The notes: generated by a model not told the origin, from the letters alone. A DNA stretch of 64,000 nt from Arthrobacter zhaoxinii (GCF_025244925.1 NZ_CP104275.1:62001-126000); one strand, 5' to 3'. Shown: positions 8,422 through 20,038, counted from the first letter of the stretch. Numbers and translations are program-made.

Positions 8422-9845
8422 GCGAAATAGTCTCAGCATTCCCTGCACTTCCCGGCAATTCCCCGGAACCTTCCCCGGCAGCTGTTCCCGCCGTTCTGGC
8501 ACAGGTCCGCGAAACCTACGCATCCGGGCGTACCCGGCCCCTCGCGTGGCGGCGGGAGCAGCTCGAGGGGATCATCCGCCTGTTTCACGAGCGGGAACAG
8601 GAACTGACGGACGCCCTGGCAACGGACCTGGGCAAAAATCCGCTGGAAAGCTACGTTACCGAGCTTTCGCTGGTGCGGGCCGAAGCCGAACACGCGCTCA
8701 AGCATCTGGAAAAGTGGACCCGGAGCCGGCGCGTCCCGGTTCCGCCCGGCTTGCTGCCGGCGTCGGCCCGGACCGAACCGCAGCCGCTGGGCGTGGTGCT
8801 CATCATCGGCCCGTGGAACTATCCGGTGCAGCTGGTCCTGGCGCCGCTGGTCGGCGCCCTGGCCGCCGGGAACGCCGCGGTGCTCAAACCCAGCGAACTG
8901 GCCCCGGCGACGTCGGCCGTGCTGGCGGACCTGCTGCCGCGCTACGTTGACCCGTCCGCAGTCGCTGTGGTCGAGGGCGGGCAGGAGGCCAGCACTGCCC
9001 TGCTGAAGGAACAGTTCGACTCGATCTTCTTCACCGGCGGGGAGCGCGTCGGCCGGATTGTCCTGCAGGCCGCCGCGGAGCACCTCACCCCGGTCACCCT
9101 GGAACTGGGCGGCAAATCGCCCGCCGTGGTGCTGGACGGCAACTGGGCCGCCGTCGCCCGCCGGCTGGTTTTCGGGAAGCTGCTCAACGCCGGGCAGACC
9201 TGCGTGGCCCCGGACTACGTCCTGGTGACGGAGGAAGCGGCGCCGGCGCTGAAAAAGCACCTGATGCGGGCCGTCACGGAGCAGTTCGGCAAGGATCCGT
9301 CCCGGAGCGCGGACCTGGGCCGGATCGTCAACGAACAGCACTGGGAACGGCTGGTGGGCCTGCTGGACAGCGGCACCATCCTGGCCGGCGGGCGCAGCGA
9401 CCGCGGCAGCCTGTACCTGGAACCGACCATCCTCACCGACGTGGCCCCGGACTCCCCCGTGATGCAGGAGGAGATTTTCGGACCCATCCTGCCGATCATC
9501 GAGGTAAAAGATCTGGCGGAGGCCATGAAGTTCATCAATTCCCGTCCCGTGCCGCTGGCCGCCTACCTGTACAGCAATTCCGCGGCGGACCGGAAGGCGT
9601 TCGAGGACGGGGTCCGGGCCGGCAGCATCAGCCACAACGCCAGCACCGTGCAGCTGGCCGTGCCCGGCCTGCCGTTCGGCGGTGCAGGTGCCAGCGGCAC
9701 CGGCGCCTACCACGGGAAATACACCTTCGATACGTTCAGCCAGCTGCGGCCGGTCTTCACCAAGGGCACGCTGCTGGACACCCTCCGGTTCGCGTACCCG
9801 CCCTACACCGGACTGAAGAAACGGGTCCTGCGCCGGCTGCTGTGA
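8418..9845 (+). CDS. Aldehyde dehydrogenase, class 3-like
   Basis: 475 residues, aldehyde dehydrogenase superfamily. GPWNYP (131-136), FTGGER near 205-210, general base E229 in TLELGGKSP and catalytic Cys262 in NAGQTCVAPDY are all present. The short N-terminus, the FTGGER variant and the C-terminal ending LRRLL match the class 3 / fatty-aldehyde dehydrogenase branch (ALDH3, YwdH-like). It shares a four-base overlap with the preceding dehydrogenase gene. Oxidation of a medium or long aldehyde to its acid is likely; the exact substrate is inferred only. The gene ends at a strong bidirectional terminator. Confidence 0.87.
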   Translation: MSEIVSAFPALPGNSPEPSPAAVPAVLAQVRETYASGRTRPLAWRREQLEGIIRLFHEREQELTDALATDLGKNPLESYVTELSLVRAEAEHALKHLEKWTRSRRVPVPPGLLPASARTEPQPLGVVLIIGPWNYPVQLVLAPLVGALAAGNAAVLKPSELAPATSAVLADLLPRYVDPSAVAVVEGGQEASTALLKEQFDSIFFTGGERVGRIVLQAAAEHLTPVTLELGGKSPAVVLDGNWAAVARRLVFGKLLNAGQTCVAPDYVLVTEEAAPALKKHLMRAVTEQFGKDPSRSADLGRIVNEQHWERLVGLLDSGTILAGGRSDRGSLYLEPTILTDVAPDSPVMQEEIFGPILPIIEVKDLAEAMKFINSRPVPLAAYLYSNSAADRKAFEDGVRAGSISHNASTVQLAVPGLPFGGAGASGTGAYHGKYTFDTFSQLRPVFTKGTLLDTLRFAYPPYTGLKKRVLRRLL

Positions 9846-9857
9846 TCCGCTGCGGAT

Positions 9858-9901
9858 AAACGGAAGGGGCGCACCAACCGGTGCACCCCTTCCGTTTTTT
9901 T
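9858..9901. terminator. Bidirectional rho-independent terminator
   Basis: A GC-rich inverted repeat (ACGGAAGGGG...CCCCTTCCGT with an inner GCACC/GGTGC) is flanked by AAA on the left and seven Ts on the right. It can terminate the aldehyde dehydrogenase transcript and, less strongly, the convergent phosphoglucomutase transcript. Confidence 0.88.
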
Positions 9902-9908
9902 GCGGAAC

Positions 9909-11540
<1,632 letters not shown>

Positions 11541-11555
11541 ACCCCTAAGCATGCC

Positions 11556-11595
11556 AAAAAAACGGTCCCGGCGGCAGACGCGCGCCTGCCGCCGG
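11556..11595 (-). terminator. Rho-independent terminator of the MetE-like gene
   Basis: Read on the minus strand: a perfect 10-bp stem (CCGGCGGCAG / CTGCCGCCGG, 11568-11577 with 11586-11595), an eight-base loop, then GACCG and seven Ts (11556-11562). It lies between the MetE-like gene and pgm, separating their transcripts. Confidence 0.85.
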
Positions 11596-11650
11596 TCAGT
11601 CCTGCTTTTCCTGAAACTACTCGTTGCCGGTATTCAGGCCCTGCCTCCGC

Positions 11651-12856
11651 CTACCAAAGCCGGCTGCTGGCCAGCCGGGCACCTTCTCCCAGGGCCGCCA
11701 GCTTCGCTGCCGCAATCTGCGGATGCACCCGTCCGCCGAGCCCGCAGTCGGTGGAAGCGATGACGTTTTCGCGGCCCACCAGCCGGGCGAAACGCTCAAT
11801 CCGGTCCGCCACCAGTTCCGGATGTTCCACCACGTTGGTGGCGTGGGAGACGACGCCGGGAAGAAGGACTTTCCCGTCCGGCAGCTTGGTGTCTTCCCAG
11901 ACCCGCCATTCGTGCTCGTGCCGCACGTTGCCGGCTTCGAAGCTGTAGGCGCCGGCGTTGATCTGCAGCAGGGTGTCCGCCAGATGGCGGAACTCGATAT
12001 CCGTGGTGTGCGGTCCGTGCCAGGAGCCCCAGCACAGGTGGAAGCGGATCTGCTCTTCGGGCAGGCCCCGCAGGGCGTAGTTCAGTGCGTCCACGCGGAT
12101 CTGCGTGAATTTGAGGTAGTCGCTGACGGAAGGTTCGGGATTGATCTGGTCCCAGTTCTCCGCGATGGACGGATCGTCAATCTGGACGATCAGCCCGGCG
12201 TCGACAATGGCTTTATATTCCTCCCGCATCGCGTCCGCGCAGGCGTAGATGAACTCCTCCTCCGTGGCGTAGTACTCGTTGGCAATCCGCGAACAGGAAC
12301 CGGGGGAGAGTGAGGCGAGGAAGCCTTCCGTTCTCCCCGAGCCGGCCAGGCCGGCCTTGAGATTGGCGATATCGCGGGCCACGGCGTCGTACCCGGTGTA
12401 CTCCACGGGACCCGTGACCTTGGGGAAGACCTTCTGGGCGCCGGTGGTGATGCCGGAGGACGGGTCGGTGTAGGCATCAGCGAAGCGCCGGCGGTCGCGG
12501 CGGTCTCCGAAGCTGGTGAGGACCACGTTGCCAGGCTCCGAGCGGTGCGGCTCCATGTTCCAGATTCCGGTCTCGGCAACGCTCAGGCCGCTGAGCCGGG
12601 AGAAGGAATAGGACCACCAGGCACCGTAGTCGACGTCGGCGGACATCGCGTGCCCGTATTCGCCGTCGTTGGGGATGTCGATGCCCGCCTGCAGCTGGCG
12701 GCGCACCAAATCGGCGACGGCGGCCTGCAGCAGATCCGCGTAGCCCTCGGTATCCGAAGGGTCGGCTTCCCGTGCTGCGTTCGCGGCAAGCAGTTCAGGG
12801 GTGCGGGGGAGGGACCCTGCGTGAGTGGCCAGAATACGGTCGGTGCTTTTGCGCAT
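11651..12856 (-). CDS. Short MetE-type (core) cobalamin-independent methionine synthase
   Basis: 401 residues; corresponds to the C-terminal catalytic half of MetE only, without the ~350-residue N-terminal domain of classical MetE. Likely zinc/thiol ligands are visible: H273 and C275 (FHLCWG), E307 (SFEAGN) and C371 (ASTDCGLGGR). LATHAGSLPR at the N-terminus and IDDPS (226-230) fit the homocysteine-binding barrel. Family members of this length transfer a methyl group to a thiol; the donor for core MetE proteins differs among subfamilies and cannot be read here. The gene is preceded by a SAM-IV-type riboswitch, which strongly supports a real role in methionine synthesis. Monocistronic, ending in its own terminator. 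Confidence 0.82.
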   Translation of the reverse strand: MRKSTDRILATHAGSLPRTPELLAANAAREADPSDTEGYADLLQAAVADLVRRQLQAGIDIPNDGEYGHAMSADVDYGAWWSYSFSRLSGLSVAETGIWNMEPHRSEPGNVVLTSFGDRRDRRRFADAYTDPSSGITTGAQKVFPKVTGPVEYTGYDAVARDIANLKAGLAGSGRTEGFLASLSPGSCSRIANEYYATEEEFIYACADAMREEYKAIVDAGLIVQIDDPSIAENWDQINPEPSVSDYLKFTQIRVDALNYALRGLPEEQIRFHLCWGSWHGPHTTDIEFRHLADTLLQINAGAYSFEAGNVRHEHEWRVWEDTKLPDGKVLLPGVVSHATNVVEHPELVADRIERFARLVGRENVIASTDCGLGGRVHPQIAAAKLAALGEGARLASSRLW

Positions 12857-12870
12857 GGCGGCGATCCTTT

Positions 12871-12999
12871 GGAATCCGTGCTCTTGCCCGCACCGGATGC
12901 CCGAAGGGCGGTGCAGGCCGCTTCGTCATCCGAACCACCCGCGAAGCATGGGGTTGGTGCACGGCCAAGTCGGAGCTTGGCGGCCGTGTCTCCTGAAGC
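12871..12999 (-). ncRNA. SAM-IV-type riboswitch leader
   Basis: Minus-strand leader ending 14 bases before the MetE-like ATG. P1 is GCTTC (12995-12999) with GAAGC (12920-12924). A second stem, CACGG and CCAAG pairing with CTTGG and CCGTG, is capped by a CTCCGA loop. The loop TCCGA (12970-12974) is complementary to TCGGA (12929-12933), the diagnostic pseudoknot of SAM-IV and the SAM-I/IV variants. A CAACCC segment lies between, and a GCACCG/CGGTGC hairpin (12909-12914 with 12890-12895) is followed by GGGCAAGAGCACGG, the family's 3' tail. This is read by eye against the remembered consensus; a covariance-model search would settle the subclass. Confidence 0.75.
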
Positions 13000-13052
13000 T
13001 GGGACCATCCTAGCCATGCCGGCGGGGCGCCTCCAAGCACATGACACAACAT

Positions 13053-13093
13053 AAAAAGGACGGCGGTACCGGAAAACTCCGGTACCGCCGTCC
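13053..13093 (-). terminator. Rho-independent terminator of the peptide transporter gene
   Basis: A 16-bp perfect stem (GGACGGCGGTACCGGA, 13058-13073, with its complement at 13078-13093) and a four-base loop, followed on the minus strand by five Ts (13053-13057). Confidence 0.88.
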
Positions 13094-13112
13094 TGGGAAA
13101 AGCTCCGGGTGC

Positions 13113-14582
<1,470 letters not shown>

Positions 14583-14791
14583 GAGTTTAATATTCCCACT
14601 CTCGGCAGGTGGTCAAGCAGTCAAATCCGAAAGAATCCGCCGGAGACAAGGAAGGTTGCCATCCCTGGGTGCCCAAAATCACAGGCAAAACGGATGCTTT
14701 TGCCTGCATTACATGCTTGTGGGCCTGCATGACGGACGGATTTGCGCGACCGGTCCGGAATTCCCTAGCGGGAGGCCGGGTTGGAAGGGGT

Positions 14792-15778
14792 ATGGCCCGC
14801 TTCAGTGTTCCCGTTTCCATCCTCGACCGTGCGAACAACCGTGAAGGCTTTTCGGAAGCTGATGCACTCTCGGCCGTGCTCGAGCGGGCGGAGATGGCGG
14901 ACAGGCTCGGATATCGGCGCTTTTGGGTGGCCGAGCACCACGCGGTGGCGGGAATTGCCGGTTCGGCGCCCGCTGTCCTGATGGCTGCCCTGGCCGCACG
15001 CACCGGGAGCATCCGGATCGGCTCCGGAGGCGTGATGCTGCCGAACCATCAGCCGCTGGTCGTGGCTGAGCAGGCCGCCACCCTGCAGGCCCTGTATCCC
15101 GGCCGGATCGATCTCGGGCTGGGCCGTTCCGTCGGTTTCACTCCGGCGGTGCGCGCGGCACTGCAGGCGGGGCCTGCCGAGGCGGAGCAGTTCGAGGAGC
15201 AGCTGGGGCAGCTGCTGGCCTACCTCAACGGCACCGCACCGATCACCGCGCGTCCCCGGGACAGCGGACGGACGCCGGTGTTTGTGCTTGCCACCGGAGC
15301 AGGAGTGGAAATAGCAGCCCGGGCGGGCCTCGGCGTCGTCCTGGGCGGCCCGGCGCTGTTCCGCCGGAACAGCGCCGGGCAGACCGGCGCACTGGAGCGG
15401 TACCGCTCGGCGTTCCGTCCCTCGGACCGCTTTCCCCGGCCCTACGTGCTGGCGGCAGTCAACGTTGCCGTGGCGGACAGTGAGGAGAAGGCAAGGGAAC
15501 TGCTGCTGCCCGAGGCGCATGCCATGGCCGATTCCCGGACCAAGGGCGTGTTTCCCGCCCTGTCACCCGCGGAGGGCGCCGCCGCCCTGTCCGCACGGCA
15601 GCAGGACCTGGTCCGCGCCACCCTTGCCACCTCCGTCTACGGGACAGCGGGACAGGTGCACGGCCGGCTCGAGGAACTGGCGGCCTCCTTCGGTGCGGAC
15701 GAGCTGCTGGTGACCGGCGGCGCGTTCGACATTGAGGGGCAGCGGGAATCCGACCGGCTGCTGGCAAGCCTCTTCTAA
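14792..15778 (+). CDS. LLM-class flavin-dependent oxidoreductase
   Basis: 328 residues, bacterial luciferase-like monooxygenase family (MsnO8/YhbW-type single-component group). N-terminal FSVPVSILDRANN, the WVAEHH motif (45-50), RIGSGGVMLPNHQPLVVAEQ and the GLGRSVG loop are hallmarks of the FMN-binding TIM barrel. Start: the frame is open back to an ATG at 14609, but the intervening 61 residues look non-coding; the ATG at 14792 follows GGAAGGGG and gives the family N-terminus. Substrate unknown. It converges on the amidase gene with a nine-base gap. The ~200 bases upstream (14583-14791) hold promoters for this gene and the divergent transporter but no clear gene. Confidence 0.85.
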   Translation: MARFSVPVSILDRANNREGFSEADALSAVLERAEMADRLGYRRFWVAEHHAVAGIAGSAPAVLMAALAARTGSIRIGSGGVMLPNHQPLVVAEQAATLQALYPGRIDLGLGRSVGFTPAVRAALQAGPAEAEQFEEQLGQLLAYLNGTAPITARPRDSGRTPVFVLATGAGVEIAARAGLGVVLGGPALFRRNSAGQTGALERYRSAFRPSDRFPRPYVLAAVNVAVADSEEKARELLLPEAHAMADSRTKGVFPALSPAEGAAALSARQQDLVRATLATSVYGTAGQVHGRLEELAASFGADELLVTGGAFDIEGQRESDRLLASLF

Positions 15779-15787
15779 GCCGGGCGG

Positions 15788-17188
15788 TCAGTAGCCAAGC
15801 TGCGCTGCCACGGCCAGGAGATCCGCTTCCGCACCCGGACGCCCGATCAGCTGTACGCCCATCGGCAGTCCTGCCTCCGTGTCCAGCACCGGCAGGGTAA
15901 TGGCCGGAAGGCCGCAGACATTCACCATGGACGTGAACGGGGAGTAGCGGCACTGACGGGCATAATCCTCATCCGCGCGGTCTTCAGCTGCCTCGTGGCC
16001 GCTGCCGTACCAGCCGATGGGCCGCGGCGTCATCCCGAGAGTGGGGGTCAGGATCATGTCGTAGGCGCTGTATTGCCGGATGGTCTCCGCCTCGAAGGTC
16101 CGCAGGACGTCGACGGCGGCCACCAGGTCCGCGGCGCTGCGCCGAAGCGCCCGCTGCCGCATCACCGCCGCCAGATCGGTCAGCCGTTCTCCGCCGCCCA
16201 GCGGCAGGGCGGCGGTGGCCAACCCGGCCGTCCACACCACCTGGAAGGCGTCCGGATACCGCTCGTCGTACATCAGGTCCGCGTCCGCCAGGTCATGGCC
16301 GGCACCCGTCAGGGCCGCAATGCCTGCGTCGAGCGCCTGCACCGCTTCGGGATCAAGCTGGATATCCAGCCGGGACTCGAACGGCGAGCGGGTGCTTACT
16401 CCGATCCGGAACCGGCCCTCGGCGCGCAGTGCGGCGGCCAGGAAGGTCCCGGGCACCAGTGCCGCGCTGGTGGCGCGGTAGTTGGGTTCGTCGACCATCG
16501 CATCGAGCAGCAGCGCCGCATCCGCTGCGGTCCGGGCCAGCGGACCGGCGACCACGAACTGTCCGAGGTCCTGCTGTGCCGAGCCGGCCGGGATCCTCCC
16601 GCGGTTGGGTTTGAGGCCCACCAGGCCGGTCGCGGCTGCCGGGATGCGTACGGAGCCGCCGCCGTCGGTGCCCGGCGCAAAGGGGATCAGGCCTGCGGCC
16701 ACAGCGGCTGCGCTGCCGCCCGAGGAGCCGCCGGGGCTGAGCCGCGGATCGCGGGGATTCCGCGCCGGCGGACCCACCCGGTTCTCGCTGTAACTGCTGA
16801 GTCCGAATTCCGGAACCTGCGTCTTGCCCAGGCTGATGGCCCCGGCCCGGCGCAGCACGGCCGGCAGGGGCGCGTCCTCCTCGGCGACCCGCGGGTCCAG
16901 GGCAGTGCTGCCCAAGGTGGTGCGGACCCCCGCAACATCGGTCAGGTCCTTGTGTGCCAGCGGCACCCCGTGCAGCACCCCCAGCTTCTCTCCCCGGAGC
17001 CTGCGCGCATCCGCCGCCCGTGCCTCGGCGACGGCGAGTTCCGGCGTCGGCGTCAGGAAGGCACCCAGCTCCGGATTGAGTTCCTCAATGCGCCGCAGGT
17101 AGTGGACAGTGACTTCCTCGGCGCCGAGGACGCCGGAAGCCAGGGCGTCCCGCAGCTCGACTGCGGTCAGTTCGTGGGGAGCGGGCAT
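15788..17188 (-). CDS. Amidase (amidase signature family)
   Basis: 466 residues, amidase signature enzyme. The Ser-cisSer-Lys triad is visible: Lys80 in PLAHKDLTD, Ser155/156 in SPGGSSGGSAAAV, and nucleophile Ser179 in DGGGSVRIPA. It lacks GatA-specific context (no gatB or gatC nearby), so it is more likely a catabolic amidase than a glutamyl-tRNA amidotransferase subunit. GAAAGGCAGG precedes the ATG as ribosome site, and a TATAGT -10-like box lies at 17245-17250 on the minus strand. Substrate unknown; six-aminohexanoate and related amides are typical for the family in Arthrobacter. Confidence 0.85.
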   Translation of the reverse strand: MPAPHELTAVELRDALASGVLGAEEVTVHYLRRIEELNPELGAFLTPTPELAVAEARAADARRLRGEKLGVLHGVPLAHKDLTDVAGVRTTLGSTALDPRVAEEDAPLPAVLRRAGAISLGKTQVPEFGLSSYSENRVGPPARNPRDPRLSPGGSSGGSAAAVAAGLIPFAPGTDGGGSVRIPAAATGLVGLKPNRGRIPAGSAQQDLGQFVVAGPLARTAADAALLLDAMVDEPNYRATSAALVPGTFLAAALRAEGRFRIGVSTRSPFESRLDIQLDPEAVQALDAGIAALTGAGHDLADADLMYDERYPDAFQVVWTAGLATAALPLGGGERLTDLAAVMRQRALRRSAADLVAAVDVLRTFEAETIRQYSAYDMILTPTLGMTPRPIGWYGSGHEAAEDRADEDYARQCRYSPFTSMVNVCGLPAITLPVLDTEAGLPMGVQLIGRPGAEADLLAVAAQLGY

Positions 17189-17336
17189 TGCCTGCCTTTC
17201 GGTGCGTGCGGGTGCCGGAGGTTTGTTCTCTCGGACCGCGTCCCACTATAGGCTGGAGAAAACGGCCCCCTGCGGCGGCCCGGGCGTGCCCGGACTGCGG
17301 TGCGGGGCGACACCCCGTACGACAGTGAGGGCAGCC

Positions 17337-17663
17337 ATGACCGAGATGCAGAGCGTAACCGTAGACACCATTCCCGAGGGAGCGAAAATCCTCGACGTCC
17401 GGGAAGACTACGAATGGGAAGCCGGCCACGTCGACGGCGCCCTCCATATTCCGCTCGACCAGCTGCCCGATGCCCTCGAAGGGCTCGACCCGGACCAGGA
17501 CCTCGCCGTCATCTGCCGCACCGGCGGCCGCAGCGCCCGCGCCACGCAGTGGCTGGAGGCCAACGGCTACTCCGCCGTCAACGTCAACGGCGGCATGGGT
17601 GCCTGGCTCGAGGCGGGCAAGCCCATGGTTTCCGACAACGGGCAGGAACCGACCGTTAAATGA
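17337..17663 (+). CDS. Single-domain rhodanese-like protein
   Basis: 108 residues, one rhodanese (Cdc25-like) domain. The active-site loop is CRTGGR with Cys60, preceded by LDVREDYEWEAGH (19-31), the usual substrate-loop signature, so thiosulfate or persulfide sulfurtransferase activity is likely. The start ATG at 17337 gives the family N-terminus; longer in-frame reading back to 17109 overlaps the divergent amidase gene and is not credible. It overlaps the prephenate dehydratase gene by four bases (ATGA), so they are co-transcribed, without an obvious functional link. Confidence 0.85.
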   Translation: MTEMQSVTVDTIPEGAKILDVREDYEWEAGHVDGALHIPLDQLPDALEGLDPDQDLAVICRTGGRSARATQWLEANGYSAVNVNGGMGAWLEAGKPMVSDNGQEPTVK

Positions 17664-18637
17664 CCTCCGCCGCCGACACCCAGGCCCCGCACCACCCCGG
17701 CCCGCTGGGGGAAACCGTGGTTTATGCCTACCTCGGCCCGGAGGGCACTTTCACGGAGGCGGCCCTGCTGAGTATTCCGGGCGCGCAGGACGCCGTCCGT
17801 CTTCCGGCACCCAGCGTGAACTCCGCGCTGGAAATGGTCCGCTCCGGGCGGGCCACCGCTGCAGTGGTGCCGATCGAGAACTCCGTGGAGGGCGGCGTCA
17901 GCGCCACCCTCGATGCGCTGTCCGCCGGACCTCCGCTGCGGATCCTGCGCGAGGTCCTGGTGCCCATCACCTTTGTGCTGGCGGTGCGCCCGGGTCTGGC
18001 ACTGGCCGATATCCGCACGGTCTCCACTCATACGCACGCCTGGGCGCAGTGCCGGGAATGGGCCGCAGCGAATATTCCCGAGGCGGAATATCTCCCTGCG
18101 GCTTCCACGGCGGCGGCGGCCGTGGAACTGAGCGAAGCGGAGCCGTCCTTTGACGCTGCGATCTGCGCCCCGCTGGTGGCGCGGCGGCTCGGGCTGGACG
18201 TCCTCGCCGAGGACATCGGCGATGTCCGGGACGCCGTCACCCGCTTCGTGATGATCAGCCTGCCGGGGCTGCTGCCCGAACCCACCGGTTCCGACAAAAC
18301 CACCCTGGTGATTCCCCTGCCGGAGGACCACCCGGGCGCCCTGATGGAAATCCTCGAGCAGTTCTCCTCGCGGGGAGTGAACCTCAGCCGGATCGAGTCA
18401 CGTCCCACGGGGATGTTCCTCGGCGACTACTTCTTCAGCATTGACGCCGACGGCCATGTGGCCGATGCCCGGATGGCCGACACCCTGAAGGGCCTGCACC
18501 GGATCAGCCCGGATCTGCGGTTCCTGGGGTCATACCCGCGGGCGGACCACCGCGAGACCGAAATATCCCGGCACACCAGCGACGAGGCGTTCCGCGCCGC
18601 CGACATTTGGCTTGAATCCCTGCTGAACGGATACTAG
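17660..18637 (+). CDS. pheA: Prephenate dehydratase
   Basis: 325 residues; converts prephenate to phenylpyruvate in phenylalanine synthesis. The catalytic domain begins at YLGPEGTFTEAAL (24-36), with PIENSVEGGV (71-80) and the catalytic Thr-Arg-Phe motif (194-196). A C-terminal ACT domain follows from about 214, containing NLSRIESRPT (241-250), the phenylalanine-sensing segment, so feedback inhibition is expected. No chorismate mutase domain is present, as usual in actinobacteria. Coupled to the preceding rhodanese gene. Confidence 0.93.
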   Translation: MTSAADTQAPHHPGPLGETVVYAYLGPEGTFTEAALLSIPGAQDAVRLPAPSVNSALEMVRSGRATAAVVPIENSVEGGVSATLDALSAGPPLRILREVLVPITFVLAVRPGLALADIRTVSTHTHAWAQCREWAAANIPEAEYLPAASTAAAAVELSEAEPSFDAAICAPLVARRLGLDVLAEDIGDVRDAVTRFVMISLPGLLPEPTGSDKTTLVIPLPEDHPGALMEILEQFSSRGVNLSRIESRPTGMFLGDYFFSIDADGHVADARMADTLKGLHRISPDLRFLGSYPRADHRETEISRHTSDEAFRAADIWLESLLNGY

Positions 18638-18687
18638 GGCTAGACGCCGCGGCGGAACCGGTCCGCAGCGGGCGAAAGGTGCGGACG

Positions 18688-19662
18688 ATGGCTCGGCTTC
18701 GGCGAAGCAACTGTGAACACCCCGGGTACTCCCGGCGGCGCTGGGGCAAGGGTTTCAGCTACCGCGACATCCGCGGCAACGTCATTGCCGACCGTGCGGT
18801 GCTGGCCCGGATCCGTTCGCTGGCGATACCGCCTGCATGGACCGAGGTGTGGATCAGTCCCTATCCCAACGGCCATATCCAGGCCACGGGAACCGACGGC
18901 GCCGGCCGCAAGCAGTACATCTACCATCCGCACTGGCGCGAGATGAAGGACCGGGAAAAATTCGACCGCGCCCTGGCATTTGCGCAGTCACTGCCCGCAG
19001 CGCGCCGCCTCATCACCAAGCACCTGCGCTCCGAGGGATGCAGCGGGGACCGGGCCCTGGCGGCTGCCCTGCGGATTGTCGACGCCGGTGCGCTGCGGGT
19101 CGGCGGCGCCCGGTATGCGGAGGCCAACGGCTCCTACGGCACCACCACCCTGCGCATCGAGCACGTACATCTGGACGGAACGGAAGTACGCTTCGACTTT
19201 CCCGGCAAGAGCGGGCAGGAATGGCACACCTCAATCAAGGACGCAGACCTTGCCGCCGCCCTCGAGCCCATGCTCCGGCGCCCGGACGCGGACACAGCCC
19301 TGGCGTATCTGGGCACTGACGGGGCCTGGCACAGCGTTGATGCCGCCCAGCTGAACGCTTTTTTGAAGGAAGTCACGGGTGGAGAGTTCAGCGCCAAGGA
19401 CTTCCGCACCTGGCAGGCCACGGTGGTGGCTGCCATGTCCCTGGCCCGGCTGGCACCGGAGGCCACCACCAGCCGGGCGAAGCAGAAGGCCGTGGCCGCC
19501 ACGGCCCGCGACGTCGCAGACCACCTGGGCAACACTCCGGCCATCGCCCGCAAGTCCTACATTGACCCCCGCGTGGTGGACCGCTTCTTTGACGGCCACG
19601 TCATCCCGGTCACCGGATTCTCCGCCTCGGAGACCGCGGTGCGGAGCATGCTCGAGGATTAA
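18688..19662 (+). CDS. DNA topoisomerase IB (poxvirus-type)
   Basis: 324 residues; monomeric type IB topoisomerase of the small vaccinia-like family that relaxes supercoils via a 3'-phosphotyrosine. The N-terminal domain starts near GFSYRDIRG; the catalytic domain has LRVGGARYAE with Arg137, GKSGQEWH with a conserved Lys near 174, FRTWQATV near 239-246 with a second catalytic Arg, and the nucleophile Tyr291 in ARKSYIDPRVV. Start: a GTG at 18679 is possible, but AAAGGTG sits seven bases before the ATG at 18688. It is about 50 bases downstream of pheA. Such enzymes are common but non-essential in Micrococcaceae, so this is an accessory DNA topology protein. Confidence 0.88.
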   Translation: MARLRRSNCEHPGYSRRRWGKGFSYRDIRGNVIADRAVLARIRSLAIPPAWTEVWISPYPNGHIQATGTDGAGRKQYIYHPHWREMKDREKFDRALAFAQSLPAARRLITKHLRSEGCSGDRALAAALRIVDAGALRVGGARYAEANGSYGTTTLRIEHVHLDGTEVRFDFPGKSGQEWHTSIKDADLAAALEPMLRRPDADTALAYLGTDGAWHSVDAAQLNAFLKEVTGGEFSAKDFRTWQATVVAAMSLARLAPEATTSRAKQKAVAATARDVADHLGNTPAIARKSYIDPRVVDRFFDGHVIPVTGFSASETAVRSMLED

Positions 19663-19756
19663 GCGGGTTTCCGCCGGCACCGGCGATAAGTATGCTGAGG
19701 GAAGGCGCGCGCAGTATTGGCGCACTGGAAAACCACCACAGAAGGAAGGTGCCGGC

Positions 19757-20023
19757 ATGAGCGAGTACCCCAATGAACAAGAGCAGCTCAAGGACCCGAA
19801 GCCCAGCGGTGTCTCCACCAATGACGATAACTACCGCGGCGATGTCGGCGACCAGGGCAACGACATCCGCTTCGCCGAGGAAGAGGCGCTGATCCGCGAG
19901 CAGGCTTCCCCTTCCTCCCTCGATGAGGACGAAGGCAAGTACACCGCCGCCGAGGGCGCCAAGACGGACGAGGACCGCGAAGGCGGCTACACCGACTCCG
20001 AGGGCACCCAGGACGGCAAGTAA
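19757..20023 (+). CDS. Small acidic hydrophilic protein, unknown function
   Basis: 88 residues, very rich in Asp, Glu, Gly and Ser with no hydrophobic segment and no Cys, so likely intrinsically disordered. The C-terminal third (EGAKTDEDREGGYTDSEG) is an imperfect repetition of a KYTAAEGAK / GGYTDSEGT theme. A good ribosome site (GAAGGAAGGTG) precedes the ATG. The composition resembles stress-associated small proteins of Arthrobacter, but I cannot name a family. It is followed by a strong hairpin. A TAAGTATGCT element (19687-19696) upstream may hold its -10 box. Confidence 0.65.
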   Translation: MSEYPNEQEQLKDPKPSGVSTNDDNYRGDVGDQGNDIRFAEEEALIREQASPSSLDEDEGKYTAAEGAKTDEDREGGYTDSEGTQDGK

Positions 20024-20038
20024 CGCCTGCCCCCTCCG

